DNA of 64,000 nucleotides from SpSt-333 sp040751955 (GTDB taxonomy: Bacteria; Bacteroidota; Ignavibacteria; UBA10030; UBA8401). Position numbers and translations under genes: made by a program. The stretch spans positions 1-64,000 of the forward strand of contig JBFMFY010000010.1 of NCBI GenBank assembly GCA_040751955.1, in the 5' to 3' direction. Each line of letters starts with the position of its first letter. The first letter of the stretch is position 1. Shown here in pieces: positions 37,829-46,419 of the stretch. The notes under the pieces are model-generated. The model ran no database searches. It was not told where the DNA came from and worked only from the letters and a program-made list of their open reading frames with translations.

Positions 37829-38257
37829 ATGGACGACCTAATACTAAATACATCCATCACGATTCCTCAGTCATCGCTTGCATTCAAATTCAGCCGGAGC
37901 GGAGGGAAAGGGGGACAGAATGTCAACAAGGTCGCAACGAAAGTGGAGATCGCTGTTCACATTGACGACATCGAAGCACCGGACAAGGTAAAGCAGCGCT
38001 TAAAAGAGAACCTTGCACACAGACTCGATTCGTTCGGTCTATTGCATGTCGTCTCGCAGGAATCGCGCAGCCAATGGCAGAATAAACAATCGGCGCTGCA
38101 GAAACTTGCCGACCTGATTGCCGACGCGTCGCTGGAGGAAAAAGATCGGATCGCAACAAAGCCGACAAAGGTTGCCCGAAAGAAACGCCTCGAAAAGAAA
38201 AAAAGACACGGAAAGAAAAAAGAGATCCGTCGAACAAAACATTTCTCCGATGAGTGA
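37829..38257 (+). CDS. arfB: Alternative ribosome-rescue factor ArfB (YaeJ-type peptidyl-tRNA hydrolase)
   Basis: A 142-aa ribosome-rescue hydrolase that releases peptides from stalled ribosomes without a stop codon. The catalytic GGQ lies in FSRSGGKGGQNVNKV (about residues 19-33). The C-terminal tail is strongly basic (KVARKKRLEKKKRHGKKKE) and fits the part that enters the empty mRNA channel. Length and layout match ArfB and not full release factors, which are longer. The gene directly follows a terminator, so it has its own promoter or relies on read-through. Its stop overlaps a possible GTG start for menG by two bases. Confidence 0.93.
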   Translation: MDDLILNTSITIPQSSLAFKFSRSGGKGGQNVNKVATKVEIAVHIDDIEAPDKVKQRLKENLAHRLDSFGLLHVVSQESRSQWQNKQSALQKLADLIADASLEEKDRIATKPTKVARKKRLEKKKRHGKKKEIRRTKHFSDE

Positions 38258-38280
38258 ACATTTCGTATATTTGTCCCGCT

Positions 38281-38970
38281 ATGCAGAAAGAATATGTCCG
38301 TTCCTTGTTCGATAGTATTGCGTATCGATACGACCTTCTGAACCACCTCCTCAGCGGCGGAGTTGATCTCTATTGGCGGCGAAAAGCAATTCAAACCCTC
38401 ACACAGATGCACCCGAAACGGATTCTCGACGTAGCTACTGGCACGGCTGATTTTGCCATAGCCGCGGTGCGGTTGAATCCCGAAAACGTGATCGGCGTTG
38501 ACATTTCGGAACCGATGCTGGCAATCGGGAGAAAAAAAATTGCGCAGAGAAATTTGAACGGAATGATCCAGCTTCAGACGGGAGAAGCAGAGAACTTGAT
38601 GTTCGGCGCCGCGTCGTTCGATGCGGCGATTGTTGCCTTCGGTGCAAGAAACTTCGAACAGCTCGACAAAGGACTGTCTGAGATGTATCGCGTACTGAGG
38701 ACTGGAGGAAAGATCGTTGTGCTGGAATTTTCACGTCCGAAAATGTTTCCATTCCGTCAACTCTACTTTTTTTACTTCAGAAATATACTTCCGATGGTCG
38801 GACGGATCATTTCAAAGGACAATGAAGCGTATCAATACCTTCCGGATACTGTGATGAAATTCCCGGAAGGGGAGGAGTTCCTCGATCGACTGCAAAAGGC
38901 GGGATTTTCGGGTGTGAAAGAAGAACGGCTGACATTCGGCATTGCGACGATCTATACGGGAATAAAATAG
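38281..38970 (+). CDS. menG: Demethylmenaquinone methyltransferase (UbiE/MenG)
   Basis: A 229-aa class I SAM-dependent methyltransferase that makes menaquinone from demethylmenaquinone. The entry VRSLFDSIAYRYDLLNHLLS, motif I ILDVATGTADFAI, the VIGVDISEPML strand and the post-motif region FGARNFEQLDKGLSEM are all characteristic of the UbiE family. ATG 38281 places the family's conserved start a few residues in; GTG 38254 would add 9 residues and couple to arfB. Neither has a clear ribosome site. The mqnD gene downstream supports a menaquinone role. Confidence 0.93.
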   Translation: MQKEYVRSLFDSIAYRYDLLNHLLSGGVDLYWRRKAIQTLTQMHPKRILDVATGTADFAIAAVRLNPENVIGVDISEPMLAIGRKKIAQRNLNGMIQLQTGEAENLMFGAASFDAAIVAFGARNFEQLDKGLSEMYRVLRTGGKIVVLEFSRPKMFPFRQLYFFYFRNILPMVGRIISKDNEAYQYLPDTVMKFPEGEEFLDRLQKAGFSGVKEERLTFGIATIYTGIK

Positions 38971-38975
38971 AAATA

Positions 38976-39040
38976 GTCATTCTGAGCAAGCGAGTGTTGT
39001 TTACGAGCGCGTCGAAGGATAACCATCATGCAGCGGCACA
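38976..39040. repeat. Partial GTCATTCTGAG-type dispersed repeat
   Basis: Begins GTCATTCTGAGCAAGCGAG and includes GCGTCGAAGGAT, matching the left half of the palindromic repeat family seen elsewhere in this window, but the closing inverted half is missing. It sits between menG and mqnD. Confidence 0.55.
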
Positions 39041-39082
39041 CGTCGAAGCATGTTCACTAAGGATTGAATGAAGGAAAGAACA

Positions 39083-39919
39083 ATGACAGAACGAGTAATA
39101 AAAGTAGGACACAGCCCCGATCCTGACGATGCATTCATGTTCTACGGGCTTGCAAGCGAAAAAGTGAAACTGGACGGCATCAAGATTGAACACATGCTCG
39201 AAGATATTCAATCGCTGAATGTGCGCGCAATGAACGGCGAACTGGAAGTAACTGCGATCTCTGCGCATACATTTCCGTATGTTGCGGACAAGTATTGGAT
39301 TATGGTGACCGGTGCGAGCATGGGGGAAGGATACGGACCGGTGATTGTGTCGAAAAAATACAAGACACTGGATGAGTTGAAAGGGAAGACGGTTGCAACG
39401 CCGGGAAAACTGACTACCGCAACACTGCTCTTCAAAATCTTTACTGATGGAATTAACAATGTTGATGTGCCGTTCGATCAAATTATGGATCGCGTGAACG
39501 CAGGTGAATTTGATGCAGGACTGCTGATTCACGAAGGACAACTGACGTACGGCAAAGAGGGATTCAACAAGATACTCGACTTCGGCGAATTCTGGGAAGA
39601 ATTCTCCAAAGGGCTTCCACTGCCGCTTGGACTTGACGTAGTGCGGAAGGATCTCGGAATCGATCTTGCAAATAAATTATCGCTCGGTTTGAAACAGAGC
39701 ATCCACTACGGCTACATGCACCAGAATGAATCAATTCCCTATGCGATGAAATGGGGACGGGGGATAGATTATTCTCTCGGAGAAAAATTTGTGAAGATGT
39801 ATGTGAGTGAACTGACCATTGACATGGGGGAGAAGGGAAAGCAGGCGCTCGAACTTCTTTTCAAACTCGGACATGAGAAGGGGATTATCCCCCGTGTGCC
39901 TGCTGTAGAGTTGGTGTAA
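39083..39919 (+). CDS. mqnD: MqnA/MqnD-family protein, probable 1,4-dihydroxy-6-naphthoate synthase MqnD
   Basis: A 278-aa protein with a periplasmic-binding-protein-like fold but no signal peptide. The entry GHSPDPDDAFMFYGL and the features EDIQSLNVRAM, ISAHTFPYV and LLIHEGQLTY are those of MqnD, which converts cyclic dehypoxanthinyl futalosine to 1,4-dihydroxy-6-naphthoate. MqnA is related but usually lacks the HSPDPDD start. ATG 39083 has AAGGAAAG at 39071-39078; an in-frame ATG at 39068 lies before it. Together with menG this indicates the futalosine route to menaquinone; the other mqn genes are not here. A few orphan members of the family have unknown roles, so the call is likely but not certain. 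Confidence 0.87.
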   Translation: MTERVIKVGHSPDPDDAFMFYGLASEKVKLDGIKIEHMLEDIQSLNVRAMNGELEVTAISAHTFPYVADKYWIMVTGASMGEGYGPVIVSKKYKTLDELKGKTVATPGKLTTATLLFKIFTDGINNVDVPFDQIMDRVNAGEFDAGLLIHEGQLTYGKEGFNKILDFGEFWEEFSKGLPLPLGLDVVRKDLGIDLANKLSLGLKQSIHYGYMHQNESIPYAMKWGRGIDYSLGEKFVKMYVSELTIDMGEKGKQALELLFKLGHEKGIIPRVPAVELV

Positions 39920-39998
39920 TACCCTGCAACGTGATGCCGTGAATCTGCCAACCACGAGAAATCAACTTTCTGCATTTCTTACTCATTCTAATTAGTTG

Positions 39999-40178
39999 AG
40001 ACTTCTGAAAAAATCCACCTTGTTTCCATTCCGAGGAGCCTGCCTGCACGAAACCGATGCTTCGTTTCGGCAAAGGCAGGCGTAGCGACGAGGAATCTGA
40101 GATATCCGCCCAAAATCGCCAATCAGATTTCTCGCTTCGCTCGAAATGACAAAGGGAAATGAATATTTCAGAAGTCTC
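39999..40178. mobile_element. MITE-like element, copy A (inverted relative to copy B)
   Basis: A 180-base element bounded by terminal inverted repeats AGACTTCTGAAA (39999-40010) and TTTCAGAAGTCT (40166-40177), with a possible 6-base target duplication TAGTTG (39993-39998 and 40179-40184). The inside contains further inverted sequences (TCGGAAT-, AATCTGA- and GCCTGCCT-type arms). It encodes nothing. It is nearly the reverse complement of copy B at 43681, and together they bracket the histidine kinase gene. Confidence 0.75.
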
Positions 40179-40205
40179 TAGTTGTAGAACAAGATAAAAC
40201 TTGTC

Positions 40206-43200
40206 CTACAATCTTGTATCCAGAATTTGCCGGGTTTTCAGGAGAACATCGTTAGGGGTATAAGGTTTAATCATGATATCGTTGACACCGGATTTGAGCA
40301 ATTCTGATTTGACATTTGGATCAATAAATCCGCTTGCTAAAATTACTCGAGCAGTTGAGTTCATCTTTTTTATTTGCCGGAACAGTTCATCGCCTGTCAT
40401 TTGCGGGAGCCCGATATCACTGATAACAAGATGAATATCGTTCATGCGGGAACGATACAATTCTAACGCCTCCTGTCCATTGGTTGCTTCAAGAACAGAG
40501 TAGCCGCTTGCTGACAAGTAATTTTCCAATGCCTGACGTAAATACTCTTCATCTTCAACTATAAGAATTGTTTCTGTGCCGCCGGCCAGTTCGGTTGACG
40601 AAGCGACGGTTGTTTCTTCGGCGAACAACGGTTTTTCTGCCGCAGGTATGTAGAGGCGAAATGTTGTACCGTGTCCCGGCTGGCTATCAACATCAATAAA
40701 TCCGTTGTGCGAGCCGAGCACACCGTGCACCACTGATAAGCCTAATCCTGTGCCATGACCGACACCTTTTGTAGTGAAGAATGGTTCAAAAATTCGTGAG
40801 AGTGTTTGATTATCCATGCCGATACCGGTGTCGGAGACGGTAAGTTCTACATACTGTCGTGTTGTGGCTTGAGGAAATCGTTTCATTAGTTGTTCGGAAG
40901 TTACACAGGAAGTAGTCAGCGTCAATGTACCACCTTTCGGCATTGCATCCCGCGCGTTCACACAAAGGTTGAGGAGCACCTGATGAATCTGTGTGGCGTC
41001 AGCGATAATGGAGGGGATTGTTGAATCCAGTTGCGGTACAATGGCAATTGTGCGAGGGAACGTTTCGTAGAGCATTTTGGAAAGTTCTTTGATGATGATA
41101 TTCACATCAAGCGGTTCAAACACAGATTCTGTTTTGCGGGCAAAGGTAAGCAGTTGTTTGACCAGCGACGCGCCCCGTTTTGTTGCCGTCGTAATTGCTT
41201 TCGTACTCTGTTCAACCTTGGTTCGATCATGCTGTACTCTTTCGAGAACCGACGCATGACCAAGGATAATGCCGAGAATGTTGTTAAAATCGTGCGCGAT
41301 GCCGCTGGCTAATGTGCCGATGCTTTCCAATTTTTGGGCTTGCCGAAGTGATTCCTCTAATTGACGGCGCCGCGTATCATCGAAGAGATACCCTCGTACT
41401 TCCACCAGTCTTCCATTATCATTGTATTTGCCGATAATATTTGCAATAAGGTACAACGGGGTACCATCTCTTTTCACCATTTGCAGTTCATAATACTCAA
41501 GTTTATGCTTTTGCAGCAGAAGCGACAGTATCTTTTCCCACTCTTGAGGTGTGAGGTGCAACGAGGCAATATTTGTTGCAAGCGCTTCATCGATAGAGCC
41601 AAAGCCAAAAATATTGACATAGGCAGGATTGCATTGGCGCACGGTACCATCAACAGTAACAATATAGTTTGCCGTTAGATTTTCCATGAAGAATTGCAGA
41701 TACTGCCCGCGTGACCTGAGTAATTCTTCTTCTGTTTTTTTACGTTCGTCAATATCACGCAAAATGTTTACGGCATTCACAAATGTTCCGTTGGTGTCAA
41801 ACTCAAAGTACGTTGCCTGCTCCACCCAGAATGTTTTCCCTGTCTTTGTTTGCACTTTAAATTCCATCGTCATATTGGTTCGTTTTTCGTTTAACCATTG
41901 CTTGTAGGACTCCATTACCTGTTGGCGATGTTCCTCAGCAACTAAATGAAATGATGCCATACTCCTCAATTCTTCTTCGGTATAGCCGCTGATGAACAGT
42001 AATCCCGGATTATAATACGTAAAACGCCCCATCCGATCTGCTTCATAGTACGCCTGATTGAGATTTTCTACAATTGTGCGATAGCGTTCTTCGTTGGCTT
42101 TGAGCGCCAGTTCGGTGTGCTTACGTTCAGTTATATCCTGCGCCGCACCGTAGATACGAATCACACGGTTTTCCTGTTTGTCCCATACTGGCGTTGCATA
42201 GTCTCGAAGCCACCGAACAGTTCCATCGCGGGTGACAAATCGGGTTTCAATGATATCAGAGGTTCCTGTTACAACCTTCAGTGCGTGTTGTTGCATCATC
42301 GGAAGATCGTCCGGGTGCACCATGCTTTGCCAACCACCGCGTGCGTCAATCTCTGCTAACGTATAGCCAAATGCTTTGGTGAACGGATCTGATACCCATT
42401 CGCCTGTTAGAGTCATGTCGGGATTAACCCGAAAGGTGTATGCGTAGTCGGAGATGACACTTGCAATGTATCTGAATCGTTCCTCAGCAAGACGGCGTTT
42501 TTCTTCTTCCTTTTTTCGCTCCGTAATATCTTCAATGGCAAGGAGGATGAGTTTCGAATGATTTTGCTCCCGGAGTAAACGTCGGGCATTTAACTGCATT
42601 GTTCGTTCACCGATTTTTTCAAACTGATGGTGAACTTCAAAATCATCAAAATGACTGTTGGCGGGGAGAATATTTTCCAGCAATGAGTGCAGTTCCGGAA
42701 TATTCCACTGACCGTTACCGAGGTGGTACACTTTTTTGCCAATAGTTTCACGTTCAGTCACCTGAAAGACGTTGTAGAACGAACGATTTGCCAAGACAAC
42801 TTCGAGTTTGTCATCGAGCACCAGTAATGGCTCCCGGATTGTAGCGATAATACTTTCAGCAAAATTTTTTACATCCTCCACCGCCCGTTGCGCATTTCGT
42901 TCCTGCGTTTGGTCGCGAAAGACAAGCACAACACCAACAATATTACCGTTCGCATCTTTGATTGGAGCGCCAGCATCTGCAATAGGATATTCTGTGCCGT
43001 CACGGGAAATCAACAGCGTATGATTTGCCAGACCAACAACTATACCTTCACGCAAGATGCGCTGAACCGGATTCGGGACCTTCTTTCTTGTGTTTTCATT
43101 GACAATATGAAAAACCATACTAAGCGATTTTCCCTGCGCTTCAGATTCCTTCCAGCTGGTTAATCTCTCGGCAACAGGATTCATGTGTAAGACTTTTCCT

Positions 43201-43343
43201 CTGCTATCGGTGGTAATAACTGCATCGCCGATGCTGTAGAGGGTTGTGCGGAACCATTCTTCACTTGCAACTGCAGATTTTATTCGTTGGGAAGAAGGGA
43301 GAGAATTTTTTCGGGATGATTTTTCTGATTGAGCTTTAACCAT
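40206..43343 (-). CDS. Multi-PAS hybrid sensor histidine kinase with C-terminal receiver domain
   Basis: A 1045-aa cytoplasmic sensor kinase with no transmembrane segments. Five PAS domains follow one another (about residues 30-150, 155-275, 285-410, 415-540, 545-665; PAC-like ends such as VVLVFRDQTQERN, IRIYGAAQDITERK and VNILRDIDERKK). Next comes a HisKA dimerisation domain with phospho-acceptor H684 in GIAHDFNNILG, a HATPase_c domain with NLCVNARDAM, DTGIGM and GTGLGLSVVHG, and a receiver domain (about 925-1045) with acceptor D976 in VISDIGLPQ and a late Lys in IKPYTP. It probably responds to a redox, oxygen or small-molecule signal bound by a PAS domain. No partner regulator gene is adjacent. 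Inverted copies of a MITE-like element lie on both sides. Confidence 0.93.
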   Translation of the reverse strand: MVKAQSEKSSRKNSLPSSQRIKSAVASEEWFRTTLYSIGDAVITTDSRGKVLHMNPVAERLTSWKESEAQGKSLSMVFHIVNENTRKKVPNPVQRILREGIVVGLANHTLLISRDGTEYPIADAGAPIKDANGNIVGVVLVFRDQTQERNAQRAVEDVKNFAESIIATIREPLLVLDDKLEVVLANRSFYNVFQVTERETIGKKVYHLGNGQWNIPELHSLLENILPANSHFDDFEVHHQFEKIGERTMQLNARRLLREQNHSKLILLAIEDITERKKEEEKRRLAEERFRYIASVISDYAYTFRVNPDMTLTGEWVSDPFTKAFGYTLAEIDARGGWQSMVHPDDLPMMQQHALKVVTGTSDIIETRFVTRDGTVRWLRDYATPVWDKQENRVIRIYGAAQDITERKHTELALKANEERYRTIVENLNQAYYEADRMGRFTYYNPGLLFISGYTEEELRSMASFHLVAEEHRQQVMESYKQWLNEKRTNMTMEFKVQTKTGKTFWVEQATYFEFDTNGTFVNAVNILRDIDERKKTEEELLRSRGQYLQFFMENLTANYIVTVDGTVRQCNPAYVNIFGFGSIDEALATNIASLHLTPQEWEKILSLLLQKHKLEYYELQMVKRDGTPLYLIANIIGKYNDNGRLVEVRGYLFDDTRRRQLEESLRQAQKLESIGTLASGIAHDFNNILGIILGHASVLERVQHDRTKVEQSTKAITTATKRGASLVKQLLTFARKTESVFEPLDVNIIIKELSKMLYETFPRTIAIVPQLDSTIPSIIADATQIHQVLLNLCVNARDAMPKGGTLTLTTSCVTSEQLMKRFPQATTRQYVELTVSDTGIGMDNQTLSRIFEPFFTTKGVGHGTGLGLSVVHGVLGSHNGFIDVDSQPGHGTTFRLYIPAAEKPLFAEETTVASSTELAGGTETILIVEDEEYLRQALENYLSASGYSVLEATNGQEALELYRSRMNDIHLVISDIGLPQMTGDELFRQIKKMNSTARVILASGFIDPNVKSELLKSGVNDIMIKPYTPNDVLLKTRQILDTRL

Positions 43344-43457
43344 ACACTCACCGTTTTATTTACTGATGAGATAAACTCAACAACAAAAGGGACTAAATGG
43401 TGCAAATATAAGTAAATTTGTCCAAACTGAAAACGTGTGTTCAAGATCTTAACTTAA

Positions 43458-43670
43458 TAACTGATGTTACGCAAAGCGCTAAAAACCAACCCTCATTCCC
43501 GCCTGCCTTGCCGTCAGGCAGGGACGTTTTTAGCGTGAATCTATACAATGGATGCCCGACTAAAGTCCCGCTTTTAGGATCCCGCCCGAAGCGGGATTCA
43601 AAAGGCGGAACATTTGGGCATGACGAACTAACTTTGTAAGGCAGATTTTTTCTCTGCGTAACATGAGTTA
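43458..43670. mobile_element. MITE-like element of a second type
   Basis: Bounded by TAACTGATGTTACGCAAAG (43458-43476) and the inverted CTCTGCGTAACATGAGTTA (43652-43670), 17 of 19 bases matching. The inside has nested inverted repeats: GCGCTAAAAAC with GTTTTTAGCG, GCCTGCC with GGCAGG, and TCCCGC with GCGGGA. A TTAA occurs at both outer edges. It encodes no protein and is seen once in the window. Confidence 0.6.
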
Positions 43671-43680
43671 ATCTGTAAAA

Positions 43681-43857
43681 GTGACTTTTGAAATATTCAT
43701 TATTCATGTCATTTCGAGCGAAGCGAGAAATCTGATTGGGGATTTTGAAAGAATCTCTCAGATTCCTCGTCGCTACGCCTGCCTTTGCCGAAACGAAGCA
43801 TCGGCTTCGTGCAGGCAGGCTCCTCGGAATGGAAACAAGGTGGATTTTTCAGAAGTC
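43681..43857. mobile_element. MITE-like element, copy B
   Basis: About 177 bases with inverted ends GACTTTTGAAA (43683-43693) and TTTCAGAAGTC (43847-43857), flanked by a direct repeat TGTAAAA (43674-43680 and 43858-43864) that looks like a target duplication. Inside are GTCATTTCGAGCGAAGCGAG, the AATCTGA/TCAGATT pair and the CCTGCC segment, as in copy A on the opposite strand. Confidence 0.75.
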
Positions 43858-44067
43858 TGTAAAAATAAAGGAAGAAGTTGAAAGCACTTCGTGTATTTCG
43901 GACGAATCTATCTTGTTAGAGGTACGTGGTGGGGGAGAGAAGTCTAATTTCGCCACACAGAATTCATTAACATAGACTATAAACTCATTCCCACTCTCCT
44001 GCGCGGGAATGTTATGACTGTAAGTTCTCGCTCTCACGCAGACAGTGTGTGTGAAAAGTCGATTCTC

Positions 44068-44176
44068 GTCATGTTGAGTCCCGCCTTCCTGCGGGATAAA
44101 CTCCGCGGAACATCCGGAATTTCTCTGGTTTCTTCACAGAGTTTACACTGAGCGAAGCGAATGTGTTCAGAATGAC
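44068..44176. repeat. Palindromic dispersed repeat (GTCAT-TTGAG type)
   Basis: Starts GTCATGTTGAGTCCCGCC and ends TTCAGAATGAC, so its ends are inverted. An inner CCCGCCTTCCTGCGGG forms a second stem. Same general family as the repeats at 52785, 58361 and 60859. Confidence 0.55.
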
Positions 44177-44283
44177 TATGCTCAATAGTTAGTTTTCATA
44201 CATTCTGAGAGCGTGTAAGCGAAGTCGAAAATATACCTGGATAATCTCATTTCCGCGCCCGTGTGTGAATGTTCAATTTCTTA

Positions 44284-45126
44284 TTACGACAATCCCGAGC
44301 GATAACTCGGATAAAGCGGCTCCCAGTCCAATTCCGTTTTAATCAGTCGGTTGCTGCAGCCGAGGGAAGGTATGTTGGTACCATCTGAGGTTGGTTCTGG
44401 TCCCCCTTCCAGGTGAGCAATATAGGTCAGCAATTCGCGGTACGTGACAGGATGATCGTCAACTACATTGTAGATGCTTTGTGCTGATGCATGTTCCGAA
44501 GCAGCAACAATTGCCCGCGCCATGTCTGCGGCATGGATGAGTGAGACAAGGGCATTGCTGTTTGCCGGAATCCGAAGCGTTCCTGCTTTTCCTGCATCCC
44601 GCCATGATCGTTCCAATCCTGTTGACGGACCGTAGAAATATCCGCCCCGCAGTATGCACCAATCGAGTCCGCTTTTTTTCACGGACTCTTCCATGTCAAG
44701 AGCGGATTGGATGTACGGCGACGGCTGAAGCGGAAACGATTCATCGACGATCTGTGCGCCGTAGTCTCCGTACAGCATGGTAATACTCTGTTGAATATAA
44801 CGCCGGACGTTCATGCGCTGTGCGCACTCGAGAAGATTGCGTGTCCCTTCACGGCGGATGCGGTCGTTCATCGTCCAATCGCCCCCAGCTACATTGCTGG
44901 GAATTGCCGTAGCGGAATGAATGACACAGTCGCTTCCTTTCAGCGGCTGCAACAATGTGCCGGCATCAAGAATGTCGCCGATGAACGAACGAATGCCAAG
45001 GTGTTCCAGTGATACCACCTGTTCCTTTTTCCGGACGATTGCACGGACCTGATGTCCTCGTTCGAGCAGATGGGGGAGAAGGTTCCTGCCAAGTACGCCG
45101 GTAGCACCGATGATTGTGATAATCAT
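44284..45126 (-). CDS. NAD(P)-binding epimerase/dehydratase-like protein (atypical or extended SDR)
   Basis: A 280-aa protein with the N-terminal dinucleotide site IITIIGATGVLGRNLLPHLL and the layout of extended/atypical SDRs: ARG-type basic residues after strand 2 (AIVRKKEQ), a DxxDAGTLLQ region, DCVIHSATA and a QQSITMLYGDYG segment where the catalytic Tyr is expected. Typical substrates are nucleotide sugars, but many members are of unknown function and the catalytic YxxxK is not clear here (SPYIQSALDMEE lies near the place). The chosen start at 45126 has GAGAGGA 9 bases upstream on the minus strand; an upstream ATG at 45168 adds 14 residues. It lies downstream of the beta-lactamase-like gene on the same strand. 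Confidence 0.75.
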   Translation of the reverse strand: MIITIIGATGVLGRNLLPHLLERGHQVRAIVRKKEQVVSLEHLGIRSFIGDILDAGTLLQPLKGSDCVIHSATAIPSNVAGGDWTMNDRIRREGTRNLLECAQRMNVRRYIQQSITMLYGDYGAQIVDESFPLQPSPYIQSALDMEESVKKSGLDWCILRGGYFYGPSTGLERSWRDAGKAGTLRIPANSNALVSLIHAADMARAIVAASEHASAQSIYNVVDDHPVTYRELLTYIAHLEGGPEPTSDGTNIPSLGCSNRLIKTELDWEPLYPSYRSGLS

Positions 45127-45195
45127 GTAAGGCATTCCTCTCGTAGTGAGATTCCAATTTGTTCCCATGATGCAGCGTGAAGGGGAGGAAATGCA

Positions 45196-45945
45196 TCATT
45201 TTGCTGTCAGGTCTATCGTATGATCGATCAACTCAATCCCGCCGTATGTTCCGTGCCCCGGGACTACCACTTTTGCATCTGGAAAAGCATCTCTTATTTT
45301 CTTCAACGTCTTCGGGTACTCTTTCAGATCGCCGTCATCGGTATATCCGAGGTCGCGTGATTTCATCTCCTTCACCATGCAGTCGACAAAGAGTATCTTT
45401 TCCTTCGGGATCCACACCACGATATTGTCCATGGTATGAGCGGCTCCGAAATACCGGCAGACGATCTCGTACGAGCCGAACATGATGGTGGCTGAATCGG
45501 TGAATCCCTTTTTCGGCACCGGCAAATTCTTCTCCCTGGCAATCGTTCTCGTCATTTCGTGCGCGTACGACGGAATTCCGGCGTCGATGATGTGCTGCAA
45601 TCCACCCATGCTGTCCCCGTGCCAGTCGTTGGTGATGAATCCTGCGATGGTGTGTTTCAGCGAGTCGCGGAGGTAGGAGAGGAGTTGGCGGGTGACGGAA
45701 TCAATCATCGGTGTGTCGAAGATGAAGGCTCTCCCGTTTTCAACTAATATCATCCCGTTAGACCCGAGCCGTCCGTATGTTTCGGACTGCGAGAACGATT
45801 CGTGGATGAACGTGTGATCGGAGATGCGGATCAGGCGCAAGTTGGGATTGATCTCGATGACAGTATTCTGCGCGTTCAGTTCACCCATCGATAAAACGGA
45901 AAAGAGAACGATCAGTACAATACTGTTGGGCAGAGTCAGTTTCAT
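45196..45945 (-). CDS. Subclass B1 metallo-beta-lactamase-like protein with Asp at the first zinc ligand
   Basis: A 249-aa exported protein (signal peptide LPNSIVLIVLFSVLSMGELNAQ) of the B1 metallo-beta-lactamase family. It resembles CcrA of Bacteroides in DNIVVWIPKEKILF, CMVK and VPGHGTYGG. B1 enzymes hydrolyse beta-lactams with two zinc ions. Ligands seen are H109 and D111 (DWHGD), H170 (AHTMDN), C189 with K192 (CMVK) and H231 (PGHG). The first His of HxHxD is replaced by D107 (TNDWHGD; codon GAC where CAC would be expected). That may weaken the Zn1 site, so activity is uncertain. It could be a lactamase with altered zinc use or a related hydrolase. The gene is on the minus strand with the epimerase-like gene downstream. 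Confidence 0.85.
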   Translation of the reverse strand: MKLTLPNSIVLIVLFSVLSMGELNAQNTVIEINPNLRLIRISDHTFIHESFSQSETYGRLGSNGMILVENGRAFIFDTPMIDSVTRQLLSYLRDSLKHTIAGFITNDWHGDSMGGLQHIIDAGIPSYAHEMTRTIAREKNLPVPKKGFTDSATIMFGSYEIVCRYFGAAHTMDNIVVWIPKEKILFVDCMVKEMKSRDLGYTDDGDLKEYPKTLKKIRDAFPDAKVVVPGHGTYGGIELIDHTIDLTAK

Positions 45946-45999
45946 TTTTTCCTTTTGTATGTTTTCTCATTCCCACGATCGAGCGCGGAAACGAAGTGA

Positions 46000-46380
46000 T
46001 TATTTCCTCCTCATCCACAGCGCGCCGTTCTCCCGCACATCTTTTGCGCGGTACGCGGCGATCTTGCGAATGAGCGTTTTGGGAAGCGGCTTGTCGTACG
46101 GCAATTGGATCGTATCATTGCCGGTGGTGAATGCCGCCAGTTCTTTTTTGAACGGCGCAAGGGAAGAATGCGTCGGCATAAAATTGATATGCGAACGGTG
46201 CGCTGTATATGCGAAGAGAATGCGCTCCTCTTCAAAGGCCGGTGATCCCCACTTGATTGATTCGGTTGCTTTCGGCGCCACTTTTTTCAATATGGCACGC
46301 AGTTCGCGCAGCATCTTTTGCGCCTCTTTAGGCGCCAATGCGATGTAGTCGTCGATGGTGGTTGGTTTGGGTTTGGGCAT
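46000..46380 (-). CDS. DUF1801 (YdhG/YyaQ-type) family protein
   Basis: A 126-aa small cytoplasmic protein. The pattern TIDDYIALAPKEAQKMLRELRAIL, then ESIKWGSPAFEEE, INFMPTHSSL and IQLPYDKPLPKTLIRKIAAYRAKD is the DUF1801 fold (relatives include the Bacillus iron-chaperone Fra). Molecular function is not established for most members. A second, diverged DUF1801 protein is encoded at 56606. It is followed on the same strand by the lactamase-like gene and preceded by the decayed hicA; no operon link is evident. About 50 bases separate it from the lactamase gene. Confidence 0.85.
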   Translation of the reverse strand: MPKPKPTTIDDYIALAPKEAQKMLRELRAILKKVAPKATESIKWGSPAFEEERILFAYTAHRSHINFMPTHSSLAPFKKELAAFTTGNDTIQLPYDKPLPKTLIRKIAAYRAKDVRENGALWMRRK

Positions 46381-46419
46381 GGGAGTAAAATTTGAATGCA
46401 GAAATGTATCCGGATTGAT

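Larger units (their letters stand above)
43344..44283. other. Gene-free repeat-rich region of 940 bases
   Basis: No supportable gene on either strand. It contains, in order: the kinase upstream region (43344-43450); a 213-base element with 19-base inverted ends (43458-43670); MITE-like copy B (43681-43857); unremarkable sequence (about 43865-44060); a palindromic dispersed repeat (44068-44176); and about 100 bases ahead of the end of the epimerase gene. Short open frames here arise from the repeats. Confidence 0.7.

Noticed and set aside
43440..43870. Repeated inverted sequences considered as a CRISPR array.
   Set aside because: There is no regular direct repeat with unique spacers and no cas gene; the signals are two fold-back elements.
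43681..43975. Short open frames across MITE copy B as small genes.
   Set aside because: They are translations of the element with no conserved motif or ribosome site.
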